30,590 bases of DNA from Thiotrichales bacterium HSG1 (GCA_030378125.1 JAUCGN010000001.1:1-30590), one strand, 5' to 3'; shown: positions 19,555-27,792, counted from the first letter of the stretch. Program-made: numbers and translations. Notes: generated from the letters alone by a model not told the origin.

Positions 19555-19615
19555 TTTGGTAATCCTAAATTAAAGATGTCTTTAATAGAGCTTGTTAGGT
19601 ACTCAGATACCTAAC
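19555..19615. repeat. Partial repeat D and hairpin downstream of nuoB
   Basis: TTTGGTAATCCTAAATTAAAG near 19555 resembles the left end of elements A to C. No matching right end was found. It is followed by a perfect hairpin GTTAGGTA-CTCAGA-TACCTAAC at 19594-19615. This could end the nuoAB transcript, though no T tract follows. Confidence 0.5.
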
Positions 19616-19734
19616 GGGTTGCCACTACATATCTCTACAATACTACGCAGAAATGAAGTTTTGAAATCCAAAATATTCAATAACTCATGTTTCCAAAAAA
19701 AATTATTACAAAATACACAAATGCTGTTTAAAAA

Positions 19735-20727
19735 ATGGGTTATCAATTAGTCGACAGTTTTGGTCGCAAAATTACTTATGTACGCATGTCGGTTACTGAT
19801 CGTTGTGACTTCCGATGCGTATATTGTATGGGTGAAAAAATGACCTTTTTACCCCATAAGAATGTATTAACTTTAGAAGAATTAGAATGGTTAGGTCGTG
19901 CCTTTATAGAATTAGGAGTAACTAAAATTCGTTTGACTGGAGGTGAACCTCTGATACGCACTAATATACTACAATTATTTCGAAATTTGGGTAAGTTAGA
20001 TAATTTAGATGAATTAGTGTTAACTACTAATGGTTCTCAACTGGTGAGAATGGCACAACTACTGAAAGAAACTGGTTTAAAAAGAATCAATATTAGTCTT
20101 GACACTCTGAAACCAGAACGATTTCAAAGAATGACTAAAACCAATAAACTTGAAACTGTTTTGCAAGGTATCAGTGCTGCTATCCAAGCTAATTTTCAAA
20201 ATATTAAACTAAATGCAGTGATTTTAAAAAATCGTAATCATGATGAAGTTGTTGATTTAGTTAAATTTGCAATTGAACGTGGTATAGATATTAGCTTTAT
20301 TGAAGAAATGCCGTTGGGTACAATTGATAGCCATAATCGGGCTGAAGCTTTTTATTCTAGCAATCAGATTAGAAAGGATTTAAGAGCAGTTTTTAATTTA
20401 ACAGTTTCTACGGAGATTACTGCTGGTCCTTCCAGATATTATAGAATTCCTAATACCAATACTAAGGTTGGTTTTATTTCCCCTCATAGCCATAATTTTT
20501 GCGATACTTGTAACCGAGTTAGAGTAACTACCGATGGTTACTTGTTGTTATGTTTAGGCAAAGAACATTCGATTAACTTACGAGATATTATTCGCCAAAA
20601 TCCTAATGATTTAGAAGTGTTAAAACAAACTATTATTGATAGTATTGTTTATAAGCCTGAAGGTCATAATTTTAAGTTGGGTAGGGAATTACAAATTATG
20701 CGTTATATGAATGTGACTGGTGGGTAG
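19735..20727 (+). CDS. moaA: GTP 3',8-cyclase MoaA
   Basis: MoaA is a radical SAM enzyme making 3',8-cyclo-GTP, the first step of molybdopterin synthesis. The 330-residue length is normal. The radical SAM cluster ligands are Cys24, Cys28 and Cys31 in RCDFRCVYC. The second cluster motif CDTCNRVRVTTDGYLLLC is intact, and the protein ends MNVTGG, with the conserved Gly-Gly tail required for activity. There is no obvious ribosome binding site; the start MGYQLVDSFGRK matches the family. Other molybdopterin genes are absent except for two MoeB/ThiF-like enzymes elsewhere in the window. Confidence 0.97.
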   Translation: MGYQLVDSFGRKITYVRMSVTDRCDFRCVYCMGEKMTFLPHKNVLTLEELEWLGRAFIELGVTKIRLTGGEPLIRTNILQLFRNLGKLDNLDELVLTTNGSQLVRMAQLLKETGLKRINISLDTLKPERFQRMTKTNKLETVLQGISAAIQANFQNIKLNAVILKNRNHDEVVDLVKFAIERGIDISFIEEMPLGTIDSHNRAEAFYSSNQIRKDLRAVFNLTVSTEITAGPSRYYRIPNTNTKVGFISPHSHNFCDTCNRVRVTTDGYLLLCLGKEHSINLRDIIRQNPNDLEVLKQTIIDSIVYKPEGHNFKLGRELQIMRYMNVTGG

Positions 20728-20847
20728 ATTTTATTGAATTTAGGAATCAGAATATTTATTAATTATACCTTCCAGAGTTTTGAAGACCTGATTTAGTTTA
20801 ACAAATTGGGGGTATATAAGTTCTTATTCCTTAATTAACCAAAAACT

Positions 20848-21540
20848 ATGTTTATAACTGGAACTGATACTGAAATTGGTAAAACTTGGTGTACTTTAGC
20901 GTTAATCCAATATTTTAAAAACCGAAATTTATCTGTTGCTGGTATGAAACCTATTGCTTCTGGATGTTATTATGGCAATAATGGTTTAAGAAATAGTGAT
21001 GCCGAACAAATTTTAGCTTTGACTGGATTAGATATACCATATGATGTTGTGAATCCTTATTCATTTGAACCACCAATAGCTCCTCATATTGCAGCCGAAC
21101 AAATTGGACAACATATTGATTTAGATAAAATAATAACTAATTATAAAAAATTGCAAACCCAAGCTGATATAGTGATAGTAGAAGGATTTGGAGGTTGGCG
21201 ACTTCCTATTAATTCTAACTTGAGCATAAAAGATATGGTACTAGCAATGGAAATCCCAGTAATATTAGTGGTTGGAATACGGTTGGGTTGTATAAATCAC
21301 GCTTTATTGACTGCTGAAGCGATTATGCAAGATGGGTGTAACTTAGTTGGTTGGATAGCCAATCTAGTTGATGATAGTTTTGTTGCTCAACAGTCCATTG
21401 ATACAATTTCTAAATACCTATCAATTCCTATGTTAGCACAAATTCCATATTTAAAAACTTTAGATATTTCCTTGTTAGCAAATCAAATTCCCGATGAACC
21501 TATGATTAAAAATAATTTTAATATGTTTAGAAATTTATGA
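20848..21540 (+). CDS. bioD: ATP-dependent dethiobiotin synthetase BioD
   Basis: BioD closes the ureido ring of dethiobiotin from diaminopelargonic acid, CO2 and ATP. The 230-residue protein opens with the P-loop MFITGTDTEIGKTW, with Lys12 in the loop. It also has MKPIASGC, the substrate loop EGFGGWRLPIN and the NPYSFEPPIAPHIAA segment typical of the family. No other biotin gene is adjacent, which is common when bioD is detached from the bio operon. The stop overlaps the ATG of the following GrpE-like gene by four bases (ATGA at 21537-21540), so the two are translationally coupled. A degraded palindrome lies at 20767-20790 upstream. Confidence 0.95.
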   Translation: MFITGTDTEIGKTWCTLALIQYFKNRNLSVAGMKPIASGCYYGNNGLRNSDAEQILALTGLDIPYDVVNPYSFEPPIAPHIAAEQIGQHIDLDKIITNYKKLQTQADIVIVEGFGGWRLPINSNLSIKDMVLAMEIPVILVVGIRLGCINHALLTAEAIMQDGCNLVGWIANLVDDSFVAQQSIDTISKYLSIPMLAQIPYLKTLDISLLANQIPDEPMIKNNFNMFRNL

Positions 21541-22181
21541 ATGAATCTACCAAACAAAACTTATTAGCTCAATTCACTGAATATTTAGAAAAAGAGCAAA
21601 AAGATAATAAAGTTACCCAACAGACTGATTTATTTTCTCTATTTTCCGAACTAGCAGCACTGCGCAATGAAGTTAAGCTAGAATCACGACAGGTTAAAAA
21701 CTCTCTGGAATTATTTAAAGAGACGTTTACAACTATGCAAGATTCTCATAAACAAATCAAGCTTGAATTAGAACGTTGTCGGGAATCACAAAATATTCAA
21801 CATAATGAAATAATTCGTAAAATGCTATTAGAATTTGTAGAAATATATGATCGAATTAAGGCTGGTATGACGGTTCTTGATGCTTATGAACCACCAACAT
21901 GGTATTTTCGTAAACAGGAGATTAATTTAATTAATGGTTTACAAGAGGGTCAATCTATGACATTGAGACGTTTTGAACAAGTATTGAAAGAATATCAAGT
22001 TCAGCCAATAAAAACGTTAAATCAACCTCTTAACCCACATCGTATGCAAGCCATTGAAATATCACATCAGCCAAATGTAGGAAATGGGGTAGTGACAGAA
22101 GAATTGCGTACCGGTTTTATGTGGAAAGATGAAGTTTTAAGAACAGCAGAGGTCAAAGTAAATAAAATTGAGACAAACTAG
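21537..22181 (+). CDS. GrpE-like nucleotide exchange factor
   Basis: The 214-residue protein has a long charged helical N-terminal half (about residues 35-125, coiled-coil-like) and a C-terminal beta domain. The segment NPHRMQAIEISHQPNVGNGVV and the closing GFMWKDEVLRTAEVKVNK match the GrpE signature. GrpE releases ADP from DnaK. The central segment DAYEPPTWYFRKQEINLINGL is unlike canonical GrpE, and no dnaK or dnaJ is adjacent. It is therefore probably a divergent second GrpE, perhaps serving a specialised Hsp70, rather than the housekeeping copy. It overlaps bioD by four bases and is followed by a hairpin. Confidence 0.75.
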   Translation: MNESTKQNLLAQFTEYLEKEQKDNKVTQQTDLFSLFSELAALRNEVKLESRQVKNSLELFKETFTTMQDSHKQIKLELERCRESQNIQHNEIIRKMLLEFVEIYDRIKAGMTVLDAYEPPTWYFRKQEINLINGLQEGQSMTLRRFEQVLKEYQVQPIKTLNQPLNPHRMQAIEISHQPNVGNGVVTEELRTGFMWKDEVLRTAEVKVNKIETN

Positions 22182-22188
22182 TTGAATT

Positions 22189-22207
22189 CCACCGATTTTA
22201 TCGGTGG
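22189..22207. terminator. Bidirectional hairpin terminator candidate
   Basis: CCACCGAT-TTT-ATCGGTGG forms a perfect 8-base stem between the convergent GrpE-like and ppiB genes. The following plus-strand sequence GTTATATTT is only a weak T tract. Confidence 0.65.
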
Positions 22208-22222
22208 GTTATATTTAAAAAC

Positions 22223-22717
22223 TTACATTACCACGATATTTTCAATTATTACATCAGTAACCGGCACGTCTTGATGAGGGGCAACAGAGGTTGTTGATAC
22301 TTTTTTGATTTTATCAACTATATCCATACCTTCCACAACTTCACCAAATACGCAGTAACCCCAACCCTCTGTGGTTTTAGCGGTATGATTTAAAAAAATA
22401 TTATCAGTGGTATTGATAAAAAATTGAGAAGAAGCTGAATGAGGATTCGGAGTTCTAGCCATTGCAATAGTACCATTGGTATTACTTAAACCATTAGTAG
22501 CCTCATTTTCAATTGGTGGGCTGGTTTCTTTTTCACGCATTCCGGGTTCCATACCACCACCTTGAATCATAAAGTTTTCAATAACTCTGTGAAATATAGT
22601 GCCATTATAAAATCCAGCATTTACATAATTCAAAAAATTATCAACAGTTTTTGGAGCCTTATCAGGGTCTAGTTGAATTAAAATATCACCACGATTGGTT
22701 TGCATTTTAACTTGCAT
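22223..22717 (-). CDS. ppiB: Cytosolic peptidyl-prolyl isomerase, cyclophilin type
   Basis: Cyclophilins catalyse cis-trans isomerisation of proline peptide bonds. The 164-residue protein has no signal peptide, so it is the cytosolic form. Core motifs are intact: [14 protein letters not shown] with catalytic Arg and the Phe/Gln pocket, SASSQFFIN, and [20 protein letters not shown] eight bases before the ATG supports the start. It lies 39 bases downstream of the exported cyclophilin gene on the same strand, so they are likely co-transcribed. The sequence is close to E. coli PpiB in layout. Confidence 0.93.
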   Translation of the reverse strand: MQVKMQTNRGDILIQLDPDKAPKTVDNFLNYVNAGFYNGTIFHRVIENFMIQGGGMEPGMREKETSPPIENEATNGLSNTNGTIAMARTPNPHSASSQFFINTTDNIFLNHTAKTTEGWGYCVFGEVVEGMDIVDKIKKVSTTSVAPHQDVPVTDVIIENIVVM

Positions 22718-22756
22718 AAAAATTCCTTAATTGATTAGATAAATAAAAAGAAGTTG

Positions 22757-23872
22757 TTAATATGGAAATGGGTCTGGTGTATCAGGCTTGGATGGGATAT
22801 CAGTAGCCTTTATAATTTTGGAACTTTTAGAAGGTTTCTCTTGAATGGTTGGTATTTTATCTATAGGTATTTTTTTAGTTGTGAATTTTATTGTGGGAAA
22901 TTGTGCATTAAAAGTTACCAAATCTGCCTTAGGAGGAGGAATATCAGGTTCAACCACTGTAGCAAGTTCAACAGTATCTTCATTGTTAGCAATATTTTCC
23001 GTATTAGACTGGATATCATCCATTACATCAGTATCTATCATTTCGGCGGTTTCCTCAACAGCATCATCAAACTTTTTCTTTGAGCCTTCAAATGATGTTT
23101 CAGAAGTAGATAAAGCTTCATTAGTTGGTTCTTCATCGCCTATCACCGCTTCTCCAACATCATCAACTTTTTCATCTAAACTTTCTAACGATATTTCAGA
23201 ATTAGGTAAAGATTTATCAGGTGGTTCTTCAACATCTTTTTCTTCCAAATCTTCCAACGATGTTTTAGAATTAGATAAAGCCTCATTAGGTGATTCTGTT
23301 GTACTAACAGTATTTTTTACTACTACCACTTCAATTATGACCTGATTTTGTGGAACATATTTTTTTAGTTGATTTTTACTACCTGTTTTAAGAGATTGAA
23401 TTTCATCAATTATATCCATTCCCTCAATCACTTTTCCAAACACTGTATAGCCCATTTCCTCCAAAATACCATTATAGTTAAGAGATGGATTATCTTTCAC
23501 ATTTATAAAAAATTGGGAAGTAGCAGAATCAGGTTCACGATAATTGCGTGCCATTGCAATAGTTCCATATAAATTATCTAAGCCGTTATCACTTTCATTA
23601 ACAATAGGTTCATAGAGCGGGGTCTTTTTCTTATAATTTTTAGTATAAATACCACCTTGAATGATGTAATTTTTGATAACCCGATGAAAAATAGTATCAT
23701 CATAAAAGTTATCATTGGCATATTTAAGAAAGTTTTCTACAGTTTTGGGAGCCTTATTCGGATTTAATTCTAAAACTATCAGACCAAAATTAGTGTGCAA
23801 ACTCACTCTTGGAACTTCAGCAGCATAAGCTGAAATAGTTAGCAGAAAAAAGATAATGAAATACTTTTTCAT
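22757..23872 (-). CDS. Exported cyclophilin with acidic repeated C-terminal tail
   Basis: The 371-residue protein starts with a signal peptide (MKKYFIIFFLLTISAYAA), then a cyclophilin domain up to about residue 185 with FHRVIKNYIIQGG, SATSQFFIN and VFGKVIEGMDIIDEI. A tail of about 180 residues follows. It is acidic, low in complexity, and has three degenerate repeats of the form EALSNSKTSLEDLEEK. It ends in a proline-rich segment, FPTIKFTTKK to SKPDTPDPFPY. The start at 23872 is preferred to 23908 because it puts the signal peptide at the N-terminus. It should fold proteins in the periplasm. The tail is unusual and may bind partners or the envelope. It lies between an ODP-like gene and ppiB on the same strand. 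Confidence 0.85.
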   Translation of the reverse strand: MKKYFIIFFLLTISAYAAEVPRVSLHTNFGLIVLELNPNKAPKTVENFLKYANDNFYDDTIFHRVIKNYIIQGGIYTKNYKKKTPLYEPIVNESDNGLDNLYGTIAMARNYREPDSATSQFFINVKDNPSLNYNGILEEMGYTVFGKVIEGMDIIDEIQSLKTGSKNQLKKYVPQNQVIIEVVVVKNTVSTTESPNEALSNSKTSLEDLEEKDVEEPPDKSLPNSEISLESLDEKVDDVGEAVIGDEEPTNEALSTSETSFEGSKKKFDDAVEETAEMIDTDVMDDIQSNTENIANNEDTVELATVVEPDIPPPKADLVTFNAQFPTIKFTTKKIPIDKIPTIQEKPSKSSKIIKATDIPSKPDTPDPFPY

Positions 23873-23963
23873 AATTATTTCGGAATGTAAAAGGTTATAA
23901 CGTAACACTTAAAAAGACTAAATAATCTGTTTCACAAAAAATATTTACCCATAAAAGTTGATT

Positions 23964-24728
23964 TTATGGAACTTTATAGTTGTCTTGTGTCACTAAATCG
24001 GTACCACATTGCAGTTCTTCTAACCATTTTAAAAAATGTTCTATCATTGGTTTTCCTTTAAAACAACGACCATGATGTGGCACCAACCATTCTATGTCAA
24101 GCTCCCGTACCATATTAACCCAGTAACGACAAACTTTATTACACGACATATAACGACGATGGAAGCTTTCTATATTAAGGAGGTGAGCATTAAAATCATC
24201 AACCGGCTTATTAATATCTTCAGAATAACGCAAAAATAGGGAAGCTCCCATATCTCCAGAAAACAAAATTTTGCTGATTGGATCATAAAACTGAAAATTA
24301 CCATCAGCATGTAGAAAATGTGCAGGTATGGCTATGAGTTCAGAATCACCTAATTTGATTCTCGTTCCACCATCAGGAATACCTATAATACGTCCATGTA
24401 AATCATGATTGATGTAATCCGTAACAAACCTTTCCCACAAAATTGAAACCACAATAGTGCATTCACTATCATTCAGCCACTCACTCAGTGAGGATAAAAT
24501 GTCTGGGTATTGATGCGAACTAATCACATAATCCAAAGTCTTGCCGTGCATATATTCGCTAGAAGACATCAGTAAATCTTTGTAAATAAGCTCACCGCCA
24601 GGGTCTATCAAGGCACAATGGCTACCATCAATTACCAGAAATTGACTAGATTGAATTCCTCCATTAAGAGTTAAATCACAGAAACCAATACATTGATGTT
24701 TACCGTCATTATACAATTCGGATGCCAT
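23964..24728 (-). CDS. ODP-like diiron protein with metallo-beta-lactamase fold
   Basis: This 254-residue protein has the metallo-beta-lactamase fold of flavodiiron proteins without the flavodoxin domain, as in the oxygen-binding diiron protein (ODP) family. Visible metal-site residues are His72, Asp76, His137 or His140 in PAHFLHADG, Asp159 in LFSGDMG and the C-terminal His in VPHHGRC. The first motif reads HQYPD. Related proteins have an acidic residue at the third position, so Tyr74 is odd. ODPs bind oxygen reversibly and act as sensors. The start at 24728 has GGAG upstream; 24752 would add eight residues. It lies just downstream of rpmE on the same strand. Confidence 0.8.
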   Translation of the reverse strand: MASELYNDGKHQCIGFCDLTLNGGIQSSQFLVIDGSHCALIDPGGELIYKDLLMSSSEYMHGKTLDYVISSHQYPDILSSLSEWLNDSECTIVVSILWERFVTDYINHDLHGRIIGIPDGGTRIKLGDSELIAIPAHFLHADGNFQFYDPISKILFSGDMGASLFLRYSEDINKPVDDFNAHLLNIESFHRRYMSCNKVCRYWVNMVRELDIEWLVPHHGRCFKGKPMIEHFLKWLEELQCGTDLVTQDNYKVP

Positions 24729-24776
24729 ATTTTCTCCAATTTGATGTTCCATGCTTGCTTTAAAAACATCAAAAAA

Positions 24777-24998
24777 TTATGAACTAGTACCAGACTGTCT
24801 ATCTCCATATCTACGACGAAATTTATCTACTCTTCCAGCTGTATCGATAATTTTTTGTTGGCCAGTATAAAATGGATGACAAGCTGAGCAAACTTCAATT
24901 TGCAAATCTTTATTTACAGTCGAACGAGTATTAAAAACACTGCCACAACTACAAGTTACAGAGATTTCTTTATACGCCGGGTGGATATTAGACTTCAT
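24777..24998 (-). CDS. rpmE: 50S ribosomal protein L31, zinc-binding form
   Basis: L31 bridges the ribosomal subunits. The 73-residue protein opens [12 protein letters not shown] and carries the four zinc ligands Cys16, Cys18, Cys37 and Cys40, so it is the zinc (C+) type rather than the zinc-independent paralogue. [20 protein letters not shown] is characteristic. AGGAGA upstream of the ATG is a strong ribosome binding site. It is followed by the ODP-like gene after 48 bases. Confidence 0.97.
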   Translation of the reverse strand: MKSNIHPAYKEISVTCSCGSVFNTRSTVNKDLQIEVCSACHPFYTGQQKIIDTAGRVDKFRRRYGDRQSGTSS

Positions 24999-25078
24999 GA
25001 ATTTGTTCTCCTAAAAAATTAGAGTGTTGGAAACCGGTTGCGAAGGCATTTTAACTAAATAAAACTAAATCGTCAAGC

Positions 25079-25612
25079 CTACTTGAAAATAACTCTGTCA
25101 ATATCGTTTTCAGAAATATCAGATACATTACGAAAGGAAATTGTGTTTTTAAGAATTGCAACATCAAAAATTGGTTGGATGGATTCGTCAACATGAAACG
25201 CTGGCAAAATATGATACTGCTTAAATTTAGCAAAAGAGGATTTAAAATCAATCAATCCAGTTGAGTTCTCTGAAGTAACCAGTCTTTGATACTTGTTTGT
25301 CATGTCTACCTGTACATCAGCCTCATTATTTTGGGTTAATATTTTATCCAAATTAGGAGAAATATGAATGGTGTACCCATCTGCTTGATCGGCAATTTCC
25401 CCCTCAATTATTGAGATGCGTAGCTTATCATCATCATCAGCTTTCCCAAAATCAGCTTGCCATTGTTGAAAAATTTCTATGGCTGGAGTTTCCTTTTCAA
25501 ATACTAAAGCGATAGCTGGGATTTCAGCTTCAGAAGAGGCGAAAGCAGTACCAATCCAATTGGCTTGTTCCCAGAGTTCCCCATTAATAATAATTGATGA
25601 TTCATATAACAT
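25079..25612 (-). CDS. Hypothetical protein
   Basis: I do not recognise this 177-residue protein. It has no signal peptide or membrane helix, and is acidic, with DDDD near residue 60. It contains alternating strands and helices (AIALVFEKETPAIEIFQQW, KLRISIIEGEIADQ, GYTIHISPNLDKIL). The C-terminal half has AFHVDESIQPIFDVAILK. It looks like a compact cytosolic domain. The ATG at 25612 has GGAAAA upstream. It precedes rpmE on the same strand with 80 bases between. The upstream side is bounded by a decayed transposon. Confidence 0.6.
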   Translation of the reverse strand: MLYESSIIINGELWEQANWIGTAFASSEAEIPAIALVFEKETPAIEIFQQWQADFGKADDDDKLRISIIEGEIADQADGYTIHISPNLDKILTQNNEADVQVDMTNKYQRLVTSENSTGLIDFKSSFAKFKQYHILPAFHVDESIQPIFDVAILKNTISFRNVSDISENDIDRVIFK

Positions 25613-25713
25613 AAAGTATTTTCCGTAAATTGAAGATTATAACAACTTTTATAAAATTTCACCTTTCCATTTTAGTATTTCTAGATTATCAATGGATCGG
25701 ACAGTTTAGACTG

Positions 25714-25745
25714 AACTACCGTCCGCTAAAGACGGGGGTGTTCGA
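25714..25745 (-). mobile_element. IS200/IS605-type right-end hairpin (relic)
   Basis: Read on the minus strand, the sequence runs GAACACCCCCGTC, loop TTTAGCG, GACGGTAGTTCA. A C-rich hairpin followed by TAGTTCA just beyond the transposase stop is typical of the right ends of IS200/IS605 elements. The hairpin stem is CCGTC (25719-25723) with GACGG (25731-25735). Confidence 0.6.
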
Positions 25746-25763
25746 TTAACAGTTAAAATCCAC

Positions 25764-25948
25764 TTAAAGTATTTGCTTTAAATTTTTTATGACTTCATCT
25801 ATAACATTACCGTTACTACGAACAACACCTTGCCCAAAGATATCTTTCCCAATATATTTTTTTAATTGTGAAAATTTGGACAACACTAAATTAGGATGAT
25901 TTTACCTTTTAAACGTTGCACTACCATAGTATAACATGCTAAAGCTGC
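25764..25948 (-). pseudogene. IS200/IS605 TnpA transposase C-terminal remnant
   Basis: Read on the minus strand, 25948 onwards encodes AALACYTMVVQRLKGK. After one frameshift the frame becomes HPNLVLSKFSQLKKYIGK, then DIFGQGVVRSNGNVIDEVIK and a stop at 25764. This matches the C-terminus of Y1 HUH transposases (family pattern VVQxLKGKSS, then LWxRGYFVxSxGNVTDEVI). The N-terminal HUH part is missing. The helix after DEVI, where the catalytic Tyr normally lies, reads KNLKQIL without Tyr. The gene is dead. The matching right-end hairpin lies 20 to 50 bases beyond the stop. Confidence 0.75.
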
Positions 25949-26208
25949 CATCTAAATATGGGGATTTTAATCTTCCCAAAAGGAGACAATAAAAATAGAA
26001 AATAACATGTGTTAAAATGTTTTTAAGCAAACCAAAAAAAATGATAACAAAAGATGAAAAAATATAAAAAAATCCAAGCAAAAATACCAAAAAAATTTAA
26101 ATGATTAACGATACTTTCGAAAGAAAATTTCCAATGTTTATGTTGTAAAACAGACCATTATTTTGATAAATCAATATAAACCATGACCTATTGTTATAAA
26201 GCCGTAAA

Positions 26209-27096
26209 ATGATTTTTTTAAAAACAAATATTTTAATAATATTACTTAACCTAATTTTTTTGTCGCAAGCTGTAGCAACAGAAGCTTGTGAACAAGCCAA
26301 TGATTTGTTGTATCAGGCTTATGATTTATATTCCAAACAAGACAGTTTTTCACAGCAAAAACAGTTACTAAAAAGAGCCATAAAAATTTGCCCTAAGGCT
26401 CCAAAAATTCATAATGCATTAGCGTTTGTATTAGAAAATAAAGGAGAACACCATCTAGCAATTAAACATTATAAGTTAGCTCTGCAACAAAATCCCAAGC
26501 TTTATGAAGCATGGTACGATTTAGCAGAACTTTATTATGAACAAAATCAATTTATTCTCAGCCTAGAAGCATACCTTAACATATGTATAACTGATAAAGA
26601 TGCTAAGGAGCAAATTAAACTTTTGTTAGATAAACAACGTTATGCAGTTGTTGATTCTGGGAAGGTTGTCTCTAAGGAAAATTTGTTACTTTTATATGGG
26701 AATAATAATTTCAATAGAAAACTTTTTGCTTGTGGAATTGACTCGCAAATACAGCCGGCATTTCTATTTTATAACCTTAAATTTAAACATAATGTTTTGC
26801 ATTCAACTTCATATTCACAATTAGATGAAATAGCCGCAACTTTACGAGAGCTTTACACTAGCACAATTGAAATCCATGCCCACACAGATGCTTTTACTAG
26901 TTCTATGAACCGAGACGAACTCAATTTAAAATTATCTCAAAAACATGCCGAAACAATAGCCAATGCATTGGTTGAACGAGGAATTTCTGCGGAACGGATT
27001 GGAGCTGTTGGTCATGGTTATCGTAAACCCATAGCTTATGGTACGTCGCCAGAAGTTGTCAAAAAAAATACTAGAATAGAAATAGTTAGTTTTTAG
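26209..27096 (+). CDS. Exported TPR-OmpA fusion protein
   Basis: The 295-residue protein has a signal peptide of about 22 residues (to VATEACEQ). TPR motifs follow at about residues 25-130 (APKIHNALAFVLENKGEHHLAIKHY, PKLYEAWYDLAELYYEQNQF). After a linker, a C-terminal OmpA-like domain runs from about residue 200 (IEIHAHTDAFTSSMNRDELN, LSQKHAETIANALV, ERIGAVGHGYRKPIA, and KKNTRIEI at the end). It should bind peptidoglycan in the periplasm while the TPRs hold a partner. Two cysteines after the signal could form a disulfide. The stop is five bases before a MoeB/ThiF paralogue, indicating an operon. No ribosome binding site is obvious. Confidence 0.85.
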   Translation: MIFLKTNILIILLNLIFLSQAVATEACEQANDLLYQAYDLYSKQDSFSQQKQLLKRAIKICPKAPKIHNALAFVLENKGEHHLAIKHYKLALQQNPKLYEAWYDLAELYYEQNQFILSLEAYLNICITDKDAKEQIKLLLDKQRYAVVDSGKVVSKENLLLLYGNNNFNRKLFACGIDSQIQPAFLFYNLKFKHNVLHSTSYSQLDEIAATLRELYTSTIEIHAHTDAFTSSMNRDELNLKLSQKHAETIANALVERGISAERIGAVGHGYRKPIAYGTSPEVVKKNTRIEIVSF

Positions 27097-27101
27097 ATAG
27101 T

Positions 27102-27767
27102 ATGGAAGATCAACTTGCATCAAAAAAAGTATTAATAATCGGTTTGGGTGGTTTGGGTTCACCAGTGGCTATGTATTTGGCAATAGCCGGAGTGGGGCAT
27201 TTGGTGTTGGTAGATTTTGATCTAGTAGACCTATCCAATTTACAAAGACAAATTATACATAATAGTGTTGGTCAATATAAAGTGGAATCAGCTCAAAATA
27301 AGTTACGAAAATTAAATCCAAATATAAAAATTACTATTTATAATCAACGAATTGAAAATTTACAAACTATAATTGATAATATTGATGTTATAGTTGACTG
27401 CAGTGATAATTTTGCTACCCGTTTTACTATTAACTCTATTTGTGTGAATAATGCCATACCACTGGTATCAGGAGCCGCTACACGTTGGAATGGGCAAGTG
27501 GCGGTATTTTTACCCAATAAACCTTGTTATCGTTGTTTGTATGATGACAGTGAAGAGCAGGCTGAAACTTGTAGTGAGACGGGTATACTTGCTCCATTAG
27601 TTGGAATTATTGGTAGTGTTCAGGCAATGGAAGTACTGAAAATTTTGCTAAAAAAAGGAAAATCACTTTGTGGCAAGTTGTTGTTATTTGATGCTTATGA
27701 AAATAATTGGCGGCAGGTAAAATTATTAAAAGACCCTTGTTGTCCAATATGTTCATCAAACCATTGA
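27102..27767 (+). CDS. MoeB/ThiF-family adenylyltransferase (N-terminally shorter paralogue)
   Basis: The 221-residue protein is clearly homologous to the 13153-13890 gene product. It shares GLGGLGSPVAMYLA (nucleotide motif at 14-19), VDLSNLQRQIIH, a DCSDN motif, ETCSETGILAP, and zinc pairs CYRC and CPIC. It lacks about 21 N-terminal residues, including the RYSRQ helix that in E. coli MoeB contributes an arginine to the neighbouring subunit's active site. It is also two residues shorter around VGQYKVESA. The missing part cannot be recovered upstream because an in-frame TAG lies at 27087-27089. It may have a specialised partner or reduced activity. It sits five bases after the TPR-OmpA gene. 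Confidence 0.9.
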   Translation: MEDQLASKKVLIIGLGGLGSPVAMYLAIAGVGHLVLVDFDLVDLSNLQRQIIHNSVGQYKVESAQNKLRKLNPNIKITIYNQRIENLQTIIDNIDVIVDCSDNFATRFTINSICVNNAIPLVSGAATRWNGQVAVFLPNKPCYRCLYDDSEEQAETCSETGILAPLVGIIGSVQAMEVLKILLKKGKSLCGKLLLFDAYENNWRQVKLLKDPCCPICSSNH

Positions 27768-27792
27768 CTTATATAAAAATTGAATGTATGAT
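27764..27792 (+). promoter_or_regulatory. Sigma-70-type promoter for the small secreted protein
   Basis: TTGACT (27764-27769), a 17-base spacer and TATGAT (27787-27792) form a near-consensus promoter. The -35 overlaps the stop codon of the preceding gene. Transcription would start about 24 bases before ATG 27823. Confidence 0.6.

Larger units (their letters stand above)
25613..26208. other. Intergenic region with transposon relic
   Basis: The 596-base gap contains the degraded IS200/IS605 transposase end at 25764-25948 and its terminal hairpin at 25714-25745. From about 25950 to 26208 I see only AT-rich DNA, presumably with the promoter of the 26209 gene. Confidence 0.65.

Noticed and set aside
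22754..23345. Plus-strand open frames opposite the acidic tail of the exported cyclophilin
   Set aside because: Low-complexity serine-rich translations mirror the acidic repeated tail on the true strand.
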